NCBI RefSeq assembly: GCF_023631325.1
Contig: NZ_JALQDG010000011.1
Span: forward strand, 186,001 to 250,000
Length of the DNA: 64,000 bases
Direction: 5' to 3'
From: Caballeronia sp. INDeC2
GTDB lineage: Bacteria; Pseudomonadota; Gammaproteobacteria; Burkholderiales; Burkholderiaceae
The notes beneath the pieces are model-generated. The model saw only the letters and a program-made list of their open reading frames with translations, was not told where the DNA came from and did not search any database. This document shows positions 17,062 to 28,427 of this stretch, in pieces. The position numbers and the translations under genes are program-made. Numbering within the stretch: the stretch's first letter is position 1; each line of letters begins with the position of its first letter.

Positions 17062-17937
17062 TCAGCCGAAGCGGCCCGTGATGTAGTCTTCCGTTTCCTT
17101 GCGGGCCGGCTTGATGAAGATCTTTTCGGTATCGCCGAACTCGATCAATTCACCGAGGTACATATAGGCAGTGTAGTCCGAACAACGCGCCGCCTGCTGC
17201 ATGTTGTGCGTGACGATGACAACCGTGTAATCGCTTTTCAGTTCGGCGATCAGCTCTTCGATACGGCCCGTCGAAATCGGGTCGAGCGCGGAGCAAGGCT
17301 CGTCGAGCAGCAGCACTTCCGGGCGGATCGCAATGCCGCGCGCGATGCACAGACGCTGCTGCTGGCCGCCCGACAGACCGTAGCCGCTCTGTTGCAGCTT
17401 GTCCTTCACTTCGGTCCAGAGCGCGGCCTTCGTGAGCGCCCATTCCACGCGATCGTCCATCTCCGAGCGCGAGAGCTGCTCGAACATCTTCACGCCGAAC
17501 GCGATGTTGTCGTAGATCGACATCGGGAACGGCGTCGGCTTCTGGAACACCATGCCCACGCGTGCGCGCAGAAGCGAGATGTCGCGCGTCGTGTCGAGCA
17601 GGTTCGCGCCATCCATCAGGATTTCGCCTTCGGCGCGCTGCTCCGGATAGAGCGCGTACATCTTGTTGAACGTGCGAAGCAACGTGGACTTGCCGCAACC
17701 CGACGGACCGATGAAGGCCGTCACCTTCTTCTCCGGAATGCGCAGGTTGATGTTCTTCAACGCGTGATACTTGTTGTAGAAGAAGTTGAGGTTCTTCACC
17801 TCGATCTTCGGCTTGATGGAATCGGCAGGTTGCGAACCATGCGTCGGCCGCACGCTGCCCGGCACCGGGCCGCGCTCGACCGGCGTTGCTTCAACCTTCG
17901 AATTCAGGTGGTTGACACCACTTTCGACCATATTCAT
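17062..17937 (-). CDS. pstB: Phosphate ABC transporter ATP-binding protein PstB
   Basis: A 291-residue ATPase that drives high-affinity phosphate import. Walker A GPSGCGKS is at residues 77-84, the signature [16 protein letters not shown] and Walker [16 protein letters not shown] follow, and the H-loop is in [16 protein letters not shown]. Compared with the ~257-residue E. coli protein it has an extra N-terminal stretch of about 40 Pro/Ser-rich residues; the ATG at 17937 has GGAG 7 bases upstream, so the extension looks real. The gene follows pstA by 15 bases. Confidence 0.95.
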   Translation of the reverse strand: MNMVESGVNHLNSKVEATPVERGPVPGSVRPTHGSQPADSIKPKIEVKNLNFFYNKYHALKNINLRIPEKKVTAFIGPSGCGKSTLLRTFNKMYALYPEQRAEGEILMDGANLLDTTRDISLLRARVGMVFQKPTPFPMSIYDNIAFGVKMFEQLSRSEMDDRVEWALTKAALWTEVKDKLQQSGYGLSGGQQQRLCIARGIAIRPEVLLLDEPCSALDPISTGRIEELIAELKSDYTVVIVTHNMQQAARCSDYTAYMYLGELIEFGDTEKIFIKPARKETEDYITGRFG

Positions 17938-17952
17938 GGAATCACTCCGCCC

Positions 17953-18840
17953 TTATTTCTTCGAGAAGATCGCGCGCGCCAGGATATTCAGACCCAGCAC
18001 GCCGAGCGTAATCAGGAACACACCGGCCCACGCGAGCGATTGCCACTGCGGGAACGGACTCATCGCGAACTTGTAGATCGTCACCGGCAGGTTGGCCACC
18101 GGCTGATTCATGTCCCACGAGAAAAATTGATTCGACAGCGCCGTGAAAAGCAGCGGTGCGGTTTCGCCGGCAATACGCGCGATAGCCAGCAGCACGCCCG
18201 TCACGATGCCGCCCACCGACGCCTTCAGCGTGATCGACATCACCATCTTCCACTTCGGCGTGCCGAGCGCGAACGCGGCTTCACGCAGTGCGTTCGGCAC
18301 GAGCTTCAGCATGTTCTCGGTCGTGCGGATCACGATCGGAATCTGCAGAAGCGCCAGCGCAATCACGCCGGCCCAGCCCGAGAAGCGGCCCATCTTGGCG
18401 ACGACGATCGCATACACGAACAGCCCGACGACGATCGAGGGCGCCGACAGCAGAATGTCGTTGATGAAGCGCGTCACGCTCGCGAGCCAGCCCTTCTGTC
18501 CGTATTCCGCGAGATACACGCCCGCGAGAATGCCGAGCGGCGTGCCGACGCACGTCGCGAGCAGCACGAGCATCAACGAGCCGACGATCGCGTTGGCGAG
18601 ACCGCCGCCGTCGGTATTCGGCGGGGGCGTCGATTGCGTGAAGAGGTCGATCGACAGACCGCCGATGCCGAGCTTGAGCGTCGTGTAGAGAATCCAGACG
18701 AGCCAGATGAGGCCGAAGGCCATCGCGGCGAGCGAGAGCGTCAGCGCGACCGCGTTGGTGCCGCGGCGGCGTCTTTGCAGCTTCATGCGCGTGGCCTGCA
18801 CGCGCTCCGGATCCTGATTGAACGTAGCGGGACGGCTCAT
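17953..18840 (-). CDS. pstA: Phosphate ABC transporter permease PstA
   Basis: A 295-residue inner-membrane permease with about six hydrophobic helices. The EAA-like loop that contacts PstB reads [22 protein letters not shown]. It forms the membrane channel with PstC. Its ATG overlaps the pstC stop (TAATG), which points to translational coupling and equal amounts of the two subunits. Confidence 0.95.
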   Translation of the reverse strand: MSRPATFNQDPERVQATRMKLQRRRRGTNAVALTLSLAAMAFGLIWLVWILYTTLKLGIGGLSIDLFTQSTPPPNTDGGGLANAIVGSLMLVLLATCVGTPLGILAGVYLAEYGQKGWLASVTRFINDILLSAPSIVVGLFVYAIVVAKMGRFSGWAGVIALALLQIPIVIRTTENMLKLVPNALREAAFALGTPKWKMVMSITLKASVGGIVTGVLLAIARIAGETAPLLFTALSNQFFSWDMNQPVANLPVTIYKFAMSPFPQWQSLAWAGVFLITLGVLGLNILARAIFSKK

Positions 18841-19823
18841 TATTTACGGCCCTCCCCGCGTTCCATGCGCAGAAGCATGAGCTTCGAGAGCGCGAGCACG
18901 AAGAACGTGATTACGAAGAGAATCAGACCGAGTTCCATCAGCGCCGAGGTATGCAGGCCCGGGCTCGCTTCCGCGAACTCGTTGGCGAGCGCCGAGGTGA
19001 TGCTGTTGCCGGGCGAAAAGAGCGACACGTTGTCGAGCAGGTTCGTGTTGCCGATGACGAACGTGACGGCCATCGTTTCCCCGAGCGCGCGGCCGAGGCC
19101 GAGCATGACGCCGCCGATCACACCGGCGCGCGTATAGGGCAGCACGATCTTCCACATCACTTCCCAGGTCGTGCAGCCGATGCCGTACGCCGATTCCTTC
19201 AGCAGCACCGGCGTGACTTCGAACACGTCGCGCATCACGGACGCGATGTACGGAATGATCATGATCGCGAGAATCACGCCCGCGCACAGGATGCCGATGC
19301 CGATCGGCGGCCCCTGAAAGAACATGCCGATAACGGGCACGCCTCCGAGCAGATGGCCGAGCGGCTTCTCGAAGTATTGCGCGAAGATCGGCGCGAACAC
19401 GAGCAGGCCCCACATGCCGTAGACGATCGACGGAATCGCCGCGAGCAGTTCGATCGCGACGCCGAGCGGCCGGCGCAGCCAGGCGGGCGACAGTTCCGTC
19501 AGAAAGAGCGCGATGCCGAAGCTCACCGGCACCGCGATGATGAGCGCGATGATCGAAGTCGCGATGGTGCCGTAAATCGGCACGAGCGCGCCGAACAGTT
19601 CGCTGGGCGGATCCCACTCCGAGCGCCACAGAAACGAGAGGCCGAACTTCTGGATGGTCGGCATCGACGCGACGATCAGCGAAACGATGATGCCGCCAAG
19701 CAGAAGCAGCGTGATGACGGCCGCAAGCCGCGTCACGCCGCCGAAAATGATGTCGCCGATACGGCTCGGCGCGCGCTGCGTCTGCGCTGCCGGCACTGCC
19801 GACGCTAAGTTGATGTCCGACAT
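18840..19823 (-). CDS. pstC: Phosphate ABC transporter permease PstC
   Basis: A 327-residue inner-membrane permease with six predicted helices. The coupling loop is [19 protein letters not shown]. It pairs with PstA in the transmembrane part of the importer. It begins at ATG 19823, 123 bases after pstS, and a GC-rich hairpin (19852-19882) lies in that gap. Confidence 0.95.
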   Translation of the reverse strand: MSDINLASAVPAAQTQRAPSRIGDIIFGGVTRLAAVITLLLLGGIIVSLIVASMPTIQKFGLSFLWRSEWDPPSELFGALVPIYGTIATSIIALIIAVPVSFGIALFLTELSPAWLRRPLGVAIELLAAIPSIVYGMWGLLVFAPIFAQYFEKPLGHLLGGVPVIGMFFQGPPIGIGILCAGVILAIMIIPYIASVMRDVFEVTPVLLKESAYGIGCTTWEVMWKIVLPYTRAGVIGGVMLGLGRALGETMAVTFVIGNTNLLDNVSLFSPGNSITSALANEFAEASPGLHTSALMELGLILFVITFFVLALSKLMLLRMERGEGRK

Positions 19824-19851
19824 GGGAGCCTTGGTTTCGCTACGTGTCAGA

Positions 19852-19882
19852 CCGCGCGGCAGCCTTTCGGCCCGCCGCGCGG
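19852..19882 (-). other. Hairpin in the pstS-pstC gap
   Basis: The palindromic 8-mer CCGCGCGG occurs twice (19852-19859 and 19875-19882) and can form a stem around a 15-base loop. No T tract follows on the minus strand, so it is not a normal terminator. Such stems between a binding-protein gene and its permeases often stabilise the upstream message; that role here is inference. Confidence 0.5.
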
Positions 19883-19946
19883 CTTTCTTGTTACGACCGT
19901 CCGGGCTTCAGAAGCTTAGGACAGTTTCAAGCCAGGGGTACTGCGC

Positions 19947-20978
19947 TTATTCGGCAACGGACTTGCCCGACGCATCCTTGACCTTCGCCTTCCATTGAGT
20001 CTTGATTTCGGCGACGACCGAATCCGGCAGCGAGATGTAGTCGAGATCGTTGGCAGCCTGATTGCCGTTCTTGAATGCCCAGTCGAAGAACTTCAGCGTT
20101 TCCGTGCCTTGTTGCGGCTTTTCTTGCGTCGCGTGCAGCAACACGAACGTCGCGCCGACGATCGGCCACGCGTTCTGGCCCGGCTCGTTCGTCAGGATCT
20201 GGTAGAACGACTTCGACCAGTCCGCGCCGGCAGCCGCCGCCTTGAACGTGTCCGTCTTCGGCTCGACGACCGTGCCCGCCGCGTTCTTCATGCCGACATA
20301 GGTCATCTTGTTCTGCTTCGCATACGCCCACTCGACGTAGCCGATCGCGCCCGGCAGACGTTGCACGAAGGCCGCGACGCCGTCGTTGCCCTTGCCGCCC
20401 GTGCCCGTCGGCCAGTTGACGGTCGAGCCTTCGCCGACCTTCGACTTCCACTCGGTGTTGACCTTCGACAGATAGTTGGTCCAGATGAAGCTCGTGCCCG
20501 AGCCGTCGGCGCGACGGACCACGGCGATGTCCGTATCCGGCAGCTTGACCTTCGGGTTCAGCGCGGCGATCGCCGGATCGTTCCACTTCTTGATCTTGCC
20601 CAGGTAGATGTCGCCAAGTACCTGGCCCGACAGCGTCACTTCACCGGCCTTTACGCCCGGCACGTTGATCACCGGCACGACGCCGCCGACCACCGTCGGG
20701 AACTGGAACAGGCCGTCCTTCGCGAGTTCTTCATCTTTCAGCGGAGCATCCGAGCCCGCGAAATCCACCGTCTTTGCGATGATTTGCTTGATACCGCCCG
20801 ACGAGCCGATGCCTTGATAGTTCACCTTGCCGCCGCCGGTTTTCTGGTAGGCGTCTGCCCACTTGGTGTAGATCGGAGCTGCGAAGGTAGAACCCGCGCC
20901 GGTAATGTCGGCGGCTTGCGCGGAGATGGCGAACAGGGCGCCAATTACGCCGGCCAGCGCGGTTTGCATCAATTTCAT
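19947..20978 (-). CDS. pstS: Phosphate-binding periplasmic protein PstS
   Basis: A 343-residue substrate-binding protein. The signal peptide is about residues 1-22 with cleavage near SAQA-AD. The mature protein starts with [16 protein letters not shown], and the phosphate-contacting loops [15 protein letters not shown] and [15 protein letters not shown] are present. It delivers phosphate to PstCA. The start is ATG 20978 with GGAGG just upstream; the longer frame to 21089 runs through the promoter. It is the first gene of the pst operon and has a Pho box in front. Confidence 0.95.
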   Translation of the reverse strand: MKLMQTALAGVIGALFAISAQAADITGAGSTFAAPIYTKWADAYQKTGGGKVNYQGIGSSGGIKQIIAKTVDFAGSDAPLKDEELAKDGLFQFPTVVGGVVPVINVPGVKAGEVTLSGQVLGDIYLGKIKKWNDPAIAALNPKVKLPDTDIAVVRRADGSGTSFIWTNYLSKVNTEWKSKVGEGSTVNWPTGTGGKGNDGVAAFVQRLPGAIGYVEWAYAKQNKMTYVGMKNAAGTVVEPKTDTFKAAAAGADWSKSFYQILTNEPGQNAWPIVGATFVLLHATQEKPQQGTETLKFFDWAFKNGNQAANDLDYISLPDSVVAEIKTQWKAKVKDASGKSVAE

Positions 20979-21050
20979 TGAAACCTCCAGGGTTGTGAGC
21001 GTGTGTCGTGTGTGCGTGTGAGACGACAACGCGAAATATAGGAGGAGTCT

Positions 21051-21068
21051 GTGACAGTAATATGAATT
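21051..21068 (-). promoter_or_regulatory. Pho box upstream of pstS
   Basis: On the minus strand an 18-base site reads AATTCAT-ATTA-CTGTCAC. The second half-site matches the PhoB consensus exactly and the first keeps TCAT. A -10-like TATATT lies about 11 bases downstream (21034-21040), the arrangement expected where PhoB replaces a -35 element. Confidence 0.75.
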
Positions 21069-21146
21069 TGCGTGAAGCCAGCGTGTCATTCCGCTTACGC
21101 GCTGAAAGTTTGATCACACCCTCTTTGTCAACGCATCGATTCCAAT

Positions 21147-21170
21147 AAAAAAAGCGGGCCGCAGCCCGCT
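21147..21170 (-). terminator. Terminator downstream of glmM
   Basis: The stem AGCGGGC/GCCCGCT with loop CGCA (21153-21170) is followed on the minus strand by seven T residues, about 30 bases after the glmM stop. Confidence 0.9.
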
Positions 21171-21201
21171 CTCAGCGAATGTGACGGCTTCCAGTAAACG
21201 C

Positions 21202-22563
21202 CTACGAAGTCGCCTCTTTCACGACTTGCGCAATCGTTTCCGCGTATCGAACCGCGTCCTTTTGCGCCGACGCTTCGACCATCACGCGCAACACCGGCTC
21301 GGTCCCCGACGCGCGAATCAAAACCCGCCCGTGCGATTCGAGGGAACGCTCGGCTTGCTCGACTGCGCGGCGGATCGCGTCGCTGCTTTTCCAGTCCGCG
21401 CCCGCAGTCATGCGCACGTTGATGAGCTTTTGGGGGAACAGGCTCACGCCGTGCAGCAAATCGGCCAGCGACTTGCCGCTGCGCTGGATCGCCGCGAGCA
21501 CGAGGAGCGCCGAGACGATGCCGTCGCCGGTCGAATGACGGTCGAGCGACAGGATGTGGCCCGAGCCTTCCGCGCCCAGCAGCCAGCCGTTTTCGCGCAG
21601 CTTTTCGAGCACGTAGCGGTCGCCGACCGCCGCCCGCACGAACTGCACGCCGGCTTCCTTCAGCGCCACTTCGACGGCCATGTTGGTCATCAGCGTGCCG
21701 ACTGCGCCTTCCACTTTGCCGTCGGTCGCGATGCGGTCCTTGACGAGCACGTAGAGCAGTTCGTCGCCGTTAAAGAGACGGCCGGTCGAATCGACGATCT
21801 GCAGGCGGTCCGCGTCGCCATCGAGCGCGATGCCGAGATCGGCCTTGTGCTCCAGCACGGCGCGCACGAGCGCATCGGGTGCGGTGGCACCGACGCCGTC
21901 GTTGATATTGAAGCCGTTCGGCGACACCCCGATCGACACGACTTCCGCGCCGAGTTCGTGGAACACGTGCGGCGCGACGTCGTACGCGGCGCCGTGCGCG
22001 CAATCGACCACGAGCTTCAGCCCGCGCAAGTCGAAGCTCGCCGGGAAGGTGCTCTTGCAAAATTCGATATAACGTCCGCCCGCGTCGTCGAGACGCCGCG
22101 CCTTGCCGAGACTTTCGGACGGCGCGCATTCCATCGGCTGCTCGAGCTGACGCTCGATTTCGAGCTCGACTTCGTCGGGCAGCTTGTTGCCGTCGGCGGA
22201 GAAGAACTTGATGCCGTTGTCGTTATACGGATTGTGCGACGCGCTGATCACCACACCCGCCGACAAGCGCAGCGCGCGCGTCAGGTATGCGACGCCGGGC
22301 GTCGGCATAGGGCCGGCCAGCATCACGTCGACGCCCGCCGCCGAAAAGCCTGACTCCAGCGCGGCTTCGAGCATATAGCCGGACACGCGCGTGTCCTTGC
22401 CGATCAGCACCGTCGGGCGATTGCCCTTCTTCTGCTGGGCGCGGTCGGCGCCGGCCAGCACCTTGCCGGCCGCGTAGCCGAGCTTGAGTACGAAGTCCGG
22501 CGTGATCGGCGCGACGCCAACGCGTCCGCGGATGCCGTCCGTTCCAAAGTATTGACGTGCCAT
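21202..22563 (-). CDS. glmM: Phosphoglucosamine mutase GlmM
   Basis: A 453-residue enzyme converting glucosamine-6-phosphate to glucosamine-1-phosphate, on the way to UDP-GlcNAc for peptidoglycan and lipopolysaccharide. The activated phosphoserine is Ser109 in [13 protein letters not shown]. The metal-binding loop is [10 protein letters not shown], and the sugar- and phosphate-binding parts GAEGSGHI and [12 protein letters not shown] are in place. It starts [13 protein letters not shown], as in the family. Order ftsH-folP-glmM on one strand is the conserved arrangement. Confidence 0.95.
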   Translation of the reverse strand: MARQYFGTDGIRGRVGVAPITPDFVLKLGYAAGKVLAGADRAQQKKGNRPTVLIGKDTRVSGYMLEAALESGFSAAGVDVMLAGPMPTPGVAYLTRALRLSAGVVISASHNPYNDNGIKFFSADGNKLPDEVELEIERQLEQPMECAPSESLGKARRLDDAGGRYIEFCKSTFPASFDLRGLKLVVDCAHGAAYDVAPHVFHELGAEVVSIGVSPNGFNINDGVGATAPDALVRAVLEHKADLGIALDGDADRLQIVDSTGRLFNGDELLYVLVKDRIATDGKVEGAVGTLMTNMAVEVALKEAGVQFVRAAVGDRYVLEKLRENGWLLGAEGSGHILSLDRHSTGDGIVSALLVLAAIQRSGKSLADLLHGVSLFPQKLINVRMTAGADWKSSDAIRRAVEQAERSLESHGRVLIRASGTEPVLRVMVEASAQKDAVRYAETIAQVVKEATS

Positions 22564-22678
22564 TGTTGCTTGACCCTCCTCGCGTCCGTATGGCGCTTGT
22601 TATCGGACTGCGATTTTTAGTTGATGAGTGCTATGGGCGCGCGCCTGCGCCTAACTTCCTAATGATTGAGGCCAGGAG

Positions 22679-23611
22679 TCAATGATGCCCATTCCCGGCC
22701 GCATTCTTTGTGGCCTGCCAGACTTTCAGCGCATCGACGGTCTCAGCGACATCGTGTACGCGGATGATCGCAGCGCCGCGTTCGGCCGCGCAGACCGCGC
22801 CCGCGACGCTCGCCGCGAGACGCTCGCCGGCGCCGCGCCCGGTGACCGCGCCGAGCATCGATTTGCGCGACATGCCCGCGAGCAGCGGGAAGCTCGTCCC
22901 GGACGGCAACGTGGCCGCGAGATACGCGAGCAGCGCGTAATTATGCTCGACCGTCTTGCCGAATCCGAAGCCCGGATCGAGACTGACGCGCTCCGCTGCG
23001 ATGCCTGCGTGCGCGAGCGTGGCGACGCGCTCCGCGAAGAACGCGCGTACGTCGGCGACGACATCCTTGTACGCAGGGTCGTGGAGCTGCATTGTGCGCG
23101 GCTCGCCGAGCATGTGCATCACGCACAGTCCGCAATTGCTGTCCTTGACGGCATCGAGCGCGCCTTCCTGACGCAGGCCCCAGATATCGTTGATCATGTC
23201 CGCGCCGGCTTCGAGCACGGCGCGCATGACGGCAGGCTTGTAGGTATCGACGGAAAGCGGCACTTGCATGGCGCGCAGCGCCTCGACGATCGGCACGACG
23301 CGCTCCAGTTCCTCGTCGAGCGGCACGGGCGGCGCGCCGGGACGCGTCGATTCGCCACCGATGTCGATCATGTCGGCGCCATTGGCAAGCATGTGCTCGG
23401 CGCGTGCGAGCGCGGCGTCACGCGACACGAAGCGGCCGCCGTCCGAGAACGAATCCGGCGTAACGTTGAGAATGCCCATGACGAGCGGGCGGTCGAAGGT
23501 CAGCGTGAAACGGCCGCACTGGAGCGGCGCGGCTGAAAGCGGGGATGAGATTGGCGTGGTCAAGCGAGTCGGAACGAAGCGTAGATCAGAATGGGAACGC
23601 GACTCTCGCAA
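22679..23611 (-). CDS. folP: Dihydropteroate synthase FolP
   Basis: A folate-pathway enzyme joining p-aminobenzoate to the pterin diphosphate; it is the target of sulfonamides. Motifs: MGILNVTPDSFSDGG, DIGGESTRPGA, NDIWGLR, LDPGFGFGKTVEHN and the C-terminal IIRVHDVAETVDALKVW. The frame opens at a TTG (23611) and gives 310 residues; the family usually begins about 10-15 residues before CGRFTLTFDRP, so a later TTG at 23563 (294 residues) is equally possible. It lies between ftsH and glmM. Confidence 0.92.
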   Translation of the reverse strand: MRESRSHSDLRFVPTRLTTPISSPLSAAPLQCGRFTLTFDRPLVMGILNVTPDSFSDGGRFVSRDAALARAEHMLANGADMIDIGGESTRPGAPPVPLDEELERVVPIVEALRAMQVPLSVDTYKPAVMRAVLEAGADMINDIWGLRQEGALDAVKDSNCGLCVMHMLGEPRTMQLHDPAYKDVVADVRAFFAERVATLAHAGIAAERVSLDPGFGFGKTVEHNYALLAYLAATLPSGTSFPLLAGMSRKSMLGAVTGRGAGERLAASVAGAVCAAERGAAIIRVHDVAETVDALKVWQATKNAAGNGHH

Positions 23612-23654
23612 GCGACGGACGCCGCGTTCAGCATCTCATTAAAACCTGGGCCGT

Positions 23655-23693
23655 AAAGTGAAAATGGGCCGGCGTGCTATGCACACCGGCCCA
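23655..23693 (-). terminator. Terminator-like hairpin between ftsH and folP
   Basis: A 12-bp stem with one mismatch (23665-23676 with 23682-23693) is followed by TTTT on the minus strand, 19 bases after the ftsH stop. It is probably partly read through into folP-glmM. Confidence 0.65.
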
Positions 23694-23711
23694 TGAACGG
23701 ACGCAGGGAAC

Positions 23712-25598
<1,887 letters not shown>

Positions 25599-25734
25599 AG
25601 CACCACTCCTCACTCATAGACGGGCGCCTACATAAACCTTGCGACGCCACCAAAGCATTCTAATCCAGACCGCTAACCCCTGCCATAAGGTTTATCTACC
25701 GCATAAATAGCGGCAGACAAGCTTTTTTCGGCAT

Positions 25735-25757
25735 AATCCGCGCAAATATCGCGGATT
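25735..25757. other. Palindromic stem in the ftsH-rlmE gap
   Basis: AATCCGCG (25735-25742) and its complement CGCGGATT (25750-25757) form a perfect 8-bp stem around a 7-base AT-rich loop, between the rlmE stop and the ftsH leader. The minus-strand side lacks a T run, so it may be an operator or a weak terminator. Confidence 0.35.
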
Positions 25758-25783
25758 TTCGCCAAACTGGCTGACCGGGCCTT

Positions 25784-26446
25784 TCAGTTCGGGTGCTTGA
25801 GCCGCCGCCCGAGGATAAAAGTCTCCGACGATTTGTCGCGAGAGGCCTTGGGCTTGCGCGGCGCCACCACTTTGAACTGGTGCTTGAACTTTTCGACGAT
25901 CTGACTGTAGCCGCTGCCATGAAAACATTTGACCAGCAGCGCACCCTCCGGTTTCAAATGGTTCTGAGCGAACTCCAGCGCCAGATCGCAGAGATGCTCG
26001 ATACGCGCGGCATCCGCACTGGCTACACCGGAGAGGTTGGGGGCCATGTCGGAAATTACAAGGTCCACCCGACGCTCGCCGACGATCTCATCGAGTTGCG
26101 CAAGCACCTCGTCCTCGCGGAAGTCGCCCTGAATGAACGTGACGTCCGCAATCGGCTCCATGGGCAGAATATCTAGCGCGATGATCGTGCCGTCGATGCC
26201 GCCCTCGCGCTCGGCGTCCCGCTTCGCGCCCTGCGCGAGCTTGTTGCGCGCGTACTGGCTCCAGCTGCCGGGCGTCGAGCCAAGATCGACGATGACCTGC
26301 CCCGGCTTGATGAGCTTGTCCTGCTCGTCGATCTCCTTCAGCTTGTACGCGGCGCGCGCGCGATAGCCCTCGCGCTGCGCCATCTTTACGTAGGGATCGT
26401 TGATGTGGTCGTGTAACCACGATTGATTAAAACGGTTCTTTGCCAT
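25784..26446 (-). CDS. rlmE: 23S rRNA 2'-O-ribose U2552 methyltransferase RlmE (RrmJ/FtsJ)
   Basis: A 220-residue SAM-dependent enzyme that methylates U2552 in the 23S A loop late in 50S assembly. The SAM motif is [16 protein letters not shown]. The catalytic K-D-K-E set is present: Lys35 in AAYKLKEID, Asp in VISDMAPN, Lys in LLVKCFHG and Glu in SSETFILG. Order rlmE-ftsH on one strand is conserved as in E. coli. It is divergent from the YhbY-like gene. Confidence 0.95.
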   Translation of the reverse strand: MAKNRFNQSWLHDHINDPYVKMAQREGYRARAAYKLKEIDEQDKLIKPGQVIVDLGSTPGSWSQYARNKLAQGAKRDAEREGGIDGTIIALDILPMEPIADVTFIQGDFREDEVLAQLDEIVGERRVDLVISDMAPNLSGVASADAARIEHLCDLALEFAQNHLKPEGALLVKCFHGSGYSQIVEKFKHQFKVVAPRKPKASRDKSSETFILGRRLKHPN

Positions 26447-26730
26447 TCAGACTGAGCTCATGTGGCGCGCTGACAGCGCGCCCGGTGCGCATTTTGCTGC
26501 ATCGCGCGATGCTTTTAGCGGATAATACGCGTCTTGTCGGCCGGACCGGACCTCGCGCGCTCACATGCGCGGAAACCCGGCATCCGGCCTGTTCTGTTTC
26601 TGGTGGGCGGTGGCGCGATCGATGCGCCGCCAATCCGGCGCGAAGCCATATGCTTTCGCTTCAGCGTGTTCAAACCGCCTCGCGCGCGTACCTCACGCCG
26701 TCCACATTTTAGTCGAGTCCCAAATTTCTC
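26447..26730. other. Divergent promoter region between rlmE and the YhbY-like gene
   Basis: 284 bases with no convincing gene. A TATTAT/ATAATA patch at 26522-26527 could serve as a -10 element, but no good -35 partner was found on either strand. Confidence 0.4.
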
Positions 26731-27267
26731 ATGCCAGCTCTTAACCTTTCCCCCGCCGAACGCGCCGATCTGCGCTCCCAGGCCCACGCGCTCAAGCCCG
26801 TCGTGCTCGTCGGCGCGGAGGGTCTGACCGATGCCGTGCTGAAAGAGATCAACGTGCACCTCGAAGCGCACCAGCTCATCAAGGTCCGCGTGTTCGGCGA
26901 CGAACGCGAAACGCGCGTCGGCATCTACGACGAAATCTGCGATCGCCTGAACGCCGCGCCCATCCAGCATATCGGCAAGCTGCTCGTGATCTGGAGACCC
27001 GAAGGCGCCGCGCCGAAGAGCCGCGCCACCCGCACGCGCAGCACGATGCCGCCGAGCGCGGGCGAAGCCGCCGACCGCGCGACCAAGGGCCGTGCGCCGC
27101 GCGTCGTCAAGGCAGTGAAGATCACGCGCGACGCGCCTGCCTTCAAGAAGCCGAAAAAGCAGACGCTGAAAGTGCTGGGCAACGAACGCGTGACGGCCGG
27201 CGGCAACGTGAAGCGGGCGAAGAAGCGTCAGACCAGCTCTAAACGCCAGCATCAGGACGTGAAATGA
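26731..27267 (+). CDS. YhbY/CRS1-type RNA-binding protein
   Basis: A 178-residue protein whose first ~97 residues form a CRM domain like YhbY: LSPAERADLRSQAHALKPVV, the GxxG-type loop LVGAEGLTDAVLKEI, and IGKLLVIWRP. YhbY associates with pre-50S ribosomal particles. The C-terminal ~80 residues are an added, Lys/Arg/Ala-rich disordered tail not found in the 97-residue E. coli protein, likely increasing RNA affinity. It starts at ATG 26731 without a strong ribosome site. Divergence from rlmE puts two 50S-assembly genes back to back. Confidence 0.85.
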   Translation: MPALNLSPAERADLRSQAHALKPVVLVGAEGLTDAVLKEINVHLEAHQLIKVRVFGDERETRVGIYDEICDRLNAAPIQHIGKLLVIWRPEGAAPKSRATRTRSTMPPSAGEAADRATKGRAPRVVKAVKITRDAPAFKKPKKQTLKVLGNERVTAGGNVKRAKKRQTSSKRQHQDVK

Positions 27268-27272
27268 TCAAA

Positions 27273-27305
27273 CGGCGCGTGCGTCCCGAATCGACGCACG
27301 CGCCG
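27273..27305. terminator. Hairpin between convergent YhbY-like and DUF4149 genes
   Basis: A perfect 12-bp GC-rich stem (27273-27284 with 27294-27305) and a 9-base loop between two convergent stops. T tracts are short, so termination strength is uncertain. Confidence 0.55.
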
Positions 27306-27322
27306 TCTCGTAATAAGCGCGC

Positions 27323-27838
27323 TTAACTGCGCGCTCGCTTCGCCGCCACCTTGGCCGACTTGCCCTTCGGCACGAACTTGACGGGCGCAGCTCCCGGCAG
27401 GCGCCACACCAGCGCAATGCCGAACAGACATTCGATCAGATAGATCGCACTCGATATGCCGTGCAGCACGCCGAACTCCTTCGCATACGGGGAGTTCGCG
27501 AGATCGGTGCCTGCTTCCTGCGCCGCCATGCGCAGCGAGTTCATGAACGGTTGCAGCGCGAAGTAGCCGACGAGCACGCAAAGCAGCATCACCGCGACGA
27601 TCCACCGAACGCGCTTGTAGTCGACGATGCCGCTTTTCACGAAGCGATTGCCGATCAGAATCAGCACGAGCGCGCTGACCACGCCGATGATCGCCTCGAT
27701 CCTGAAGAGTTGCGCCGCCACCGAGCCCGCCGACGTGCGGTCGAGCATCGAAAAGAGGACGGGCGCGGCGACGAGGCCCAGGGTGAGCAAGCTGCCGACC
27801 CAGACCATGCTGACGGTGCGAAAGAGCCGGTGCTCCAT
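27323..27838 (-). CDS. DUF4149-type membrane protein
   Basis: A 171-residue inner-membrane protein with four predicted helices (about residues 8-30, 45-63, 78-98 and 124-146) and a Lys-rich cytoplasmic tail. The layout and position after greA match the DUF4149 family of Burkholderiales; the function is unknown. Its ATG shares one base with the greA stop (TGATG), so it is probably translated by coupling with greA. Confidence 0.75.
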   Translation of the reverse strand: MEHRLFRTVSMVWVGSLLTLGLVAAPVLFSMLDRTSAGSVAAQLFRIEAIIGVVSALVLILIGNRFVKSGIVDYKRVRWIVAVMLLCVLVGYFALQPFMNSLRMAAQEAGTDLANSPYAKEFGVLHGISSAIYLIECLFGIALVWRLPGAAPVKFVPKGKSAKVAAKRARS

Positions 27839-28314
27839 CAGACGTAACGCACCGCGATGATTTCGTACTCGCGCGCGCCGCTCGGTGCCTGCACCGACGC
27901 CACGTCGCCTTCCGATTTCGCGATGAGCGCGCGCGCGATCGGCGAGCTCACCGAGATGAGACCGTGATCGATATTCGCTTCGTCATCGCCGACGATCTGA
28001 TACGTCACCATGTCCCCCGACTCCAGGTCCTCCAGCTCGACCGTCGCGCCGAATACCACGCGGCCTTCGGCCTCGACCTGCGTCGGGTCGATCACTTGCG
28101 CGGCGGCGAGCTTCGACTCGATCTCGGCGATGCGGCCCTCGATGAAGCCCTGTTTTTCCTTCGCCGCATCGTATTCCGCGTTTTCCGACAAGTCGCCTTG
28201 CGCGCGGGCCTCCGCGATCGCGTTGATGACCGCCGGACGCTCCACGGCCTTCAGGCGCTGCAATTCGTCGCGCAGCAACTCCGCGCCGCGCTTCGTCAAA
28301 GGAATCGTGCTCAT
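27838..28314 (-). CDS. greA: Transcription elongation factor GreA
   Basis: A 158-residue factor that rescues backtracked RNA polymerase by stimulating cleavage of the transcript. The N-terminal coiled coil contains [17 protein letters not shown] and the acidic tip region [26 protein letters not shown], whose Asp/Glu pair coordinates the catalytic magnesium. The C-terminal FKBP-like domain follows, ending YEIIAVRYV. It lies downstream of carB. Confidence 0.95.
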   Translation of the reverse strand: MSTIPLTKRGAELLRDELQRLKAVERPAVINAIAEARAQGDLSENAEYDAAKEKQGFIEGRIAEIESKLAAAQVIDPTQVEAEGRVVFGATVELEDLESGDMVTYQIVGDDEANIDHGLISVSSPIARALIAKSEGDVASVQAPSGAREYEIIAVRYV

Positions 28315-28427
28315 AGACCACTCACAAACAATTTCGTCAAAAAAATTACCGCGGTTAAGCGCATCTCCCGATCAAAGGAGACGCCGCTTAACCGCGGCTC
28401 GTGATGCTTAGACTGGTAATCGAAGCC

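Noticed and set aside
17206-19137. A 643-codon plus-strand frame opposite pstB/pstA/pstC
   Set aside because: Antisense to three conserved genes, with no ribosome site and no recognisable motif.
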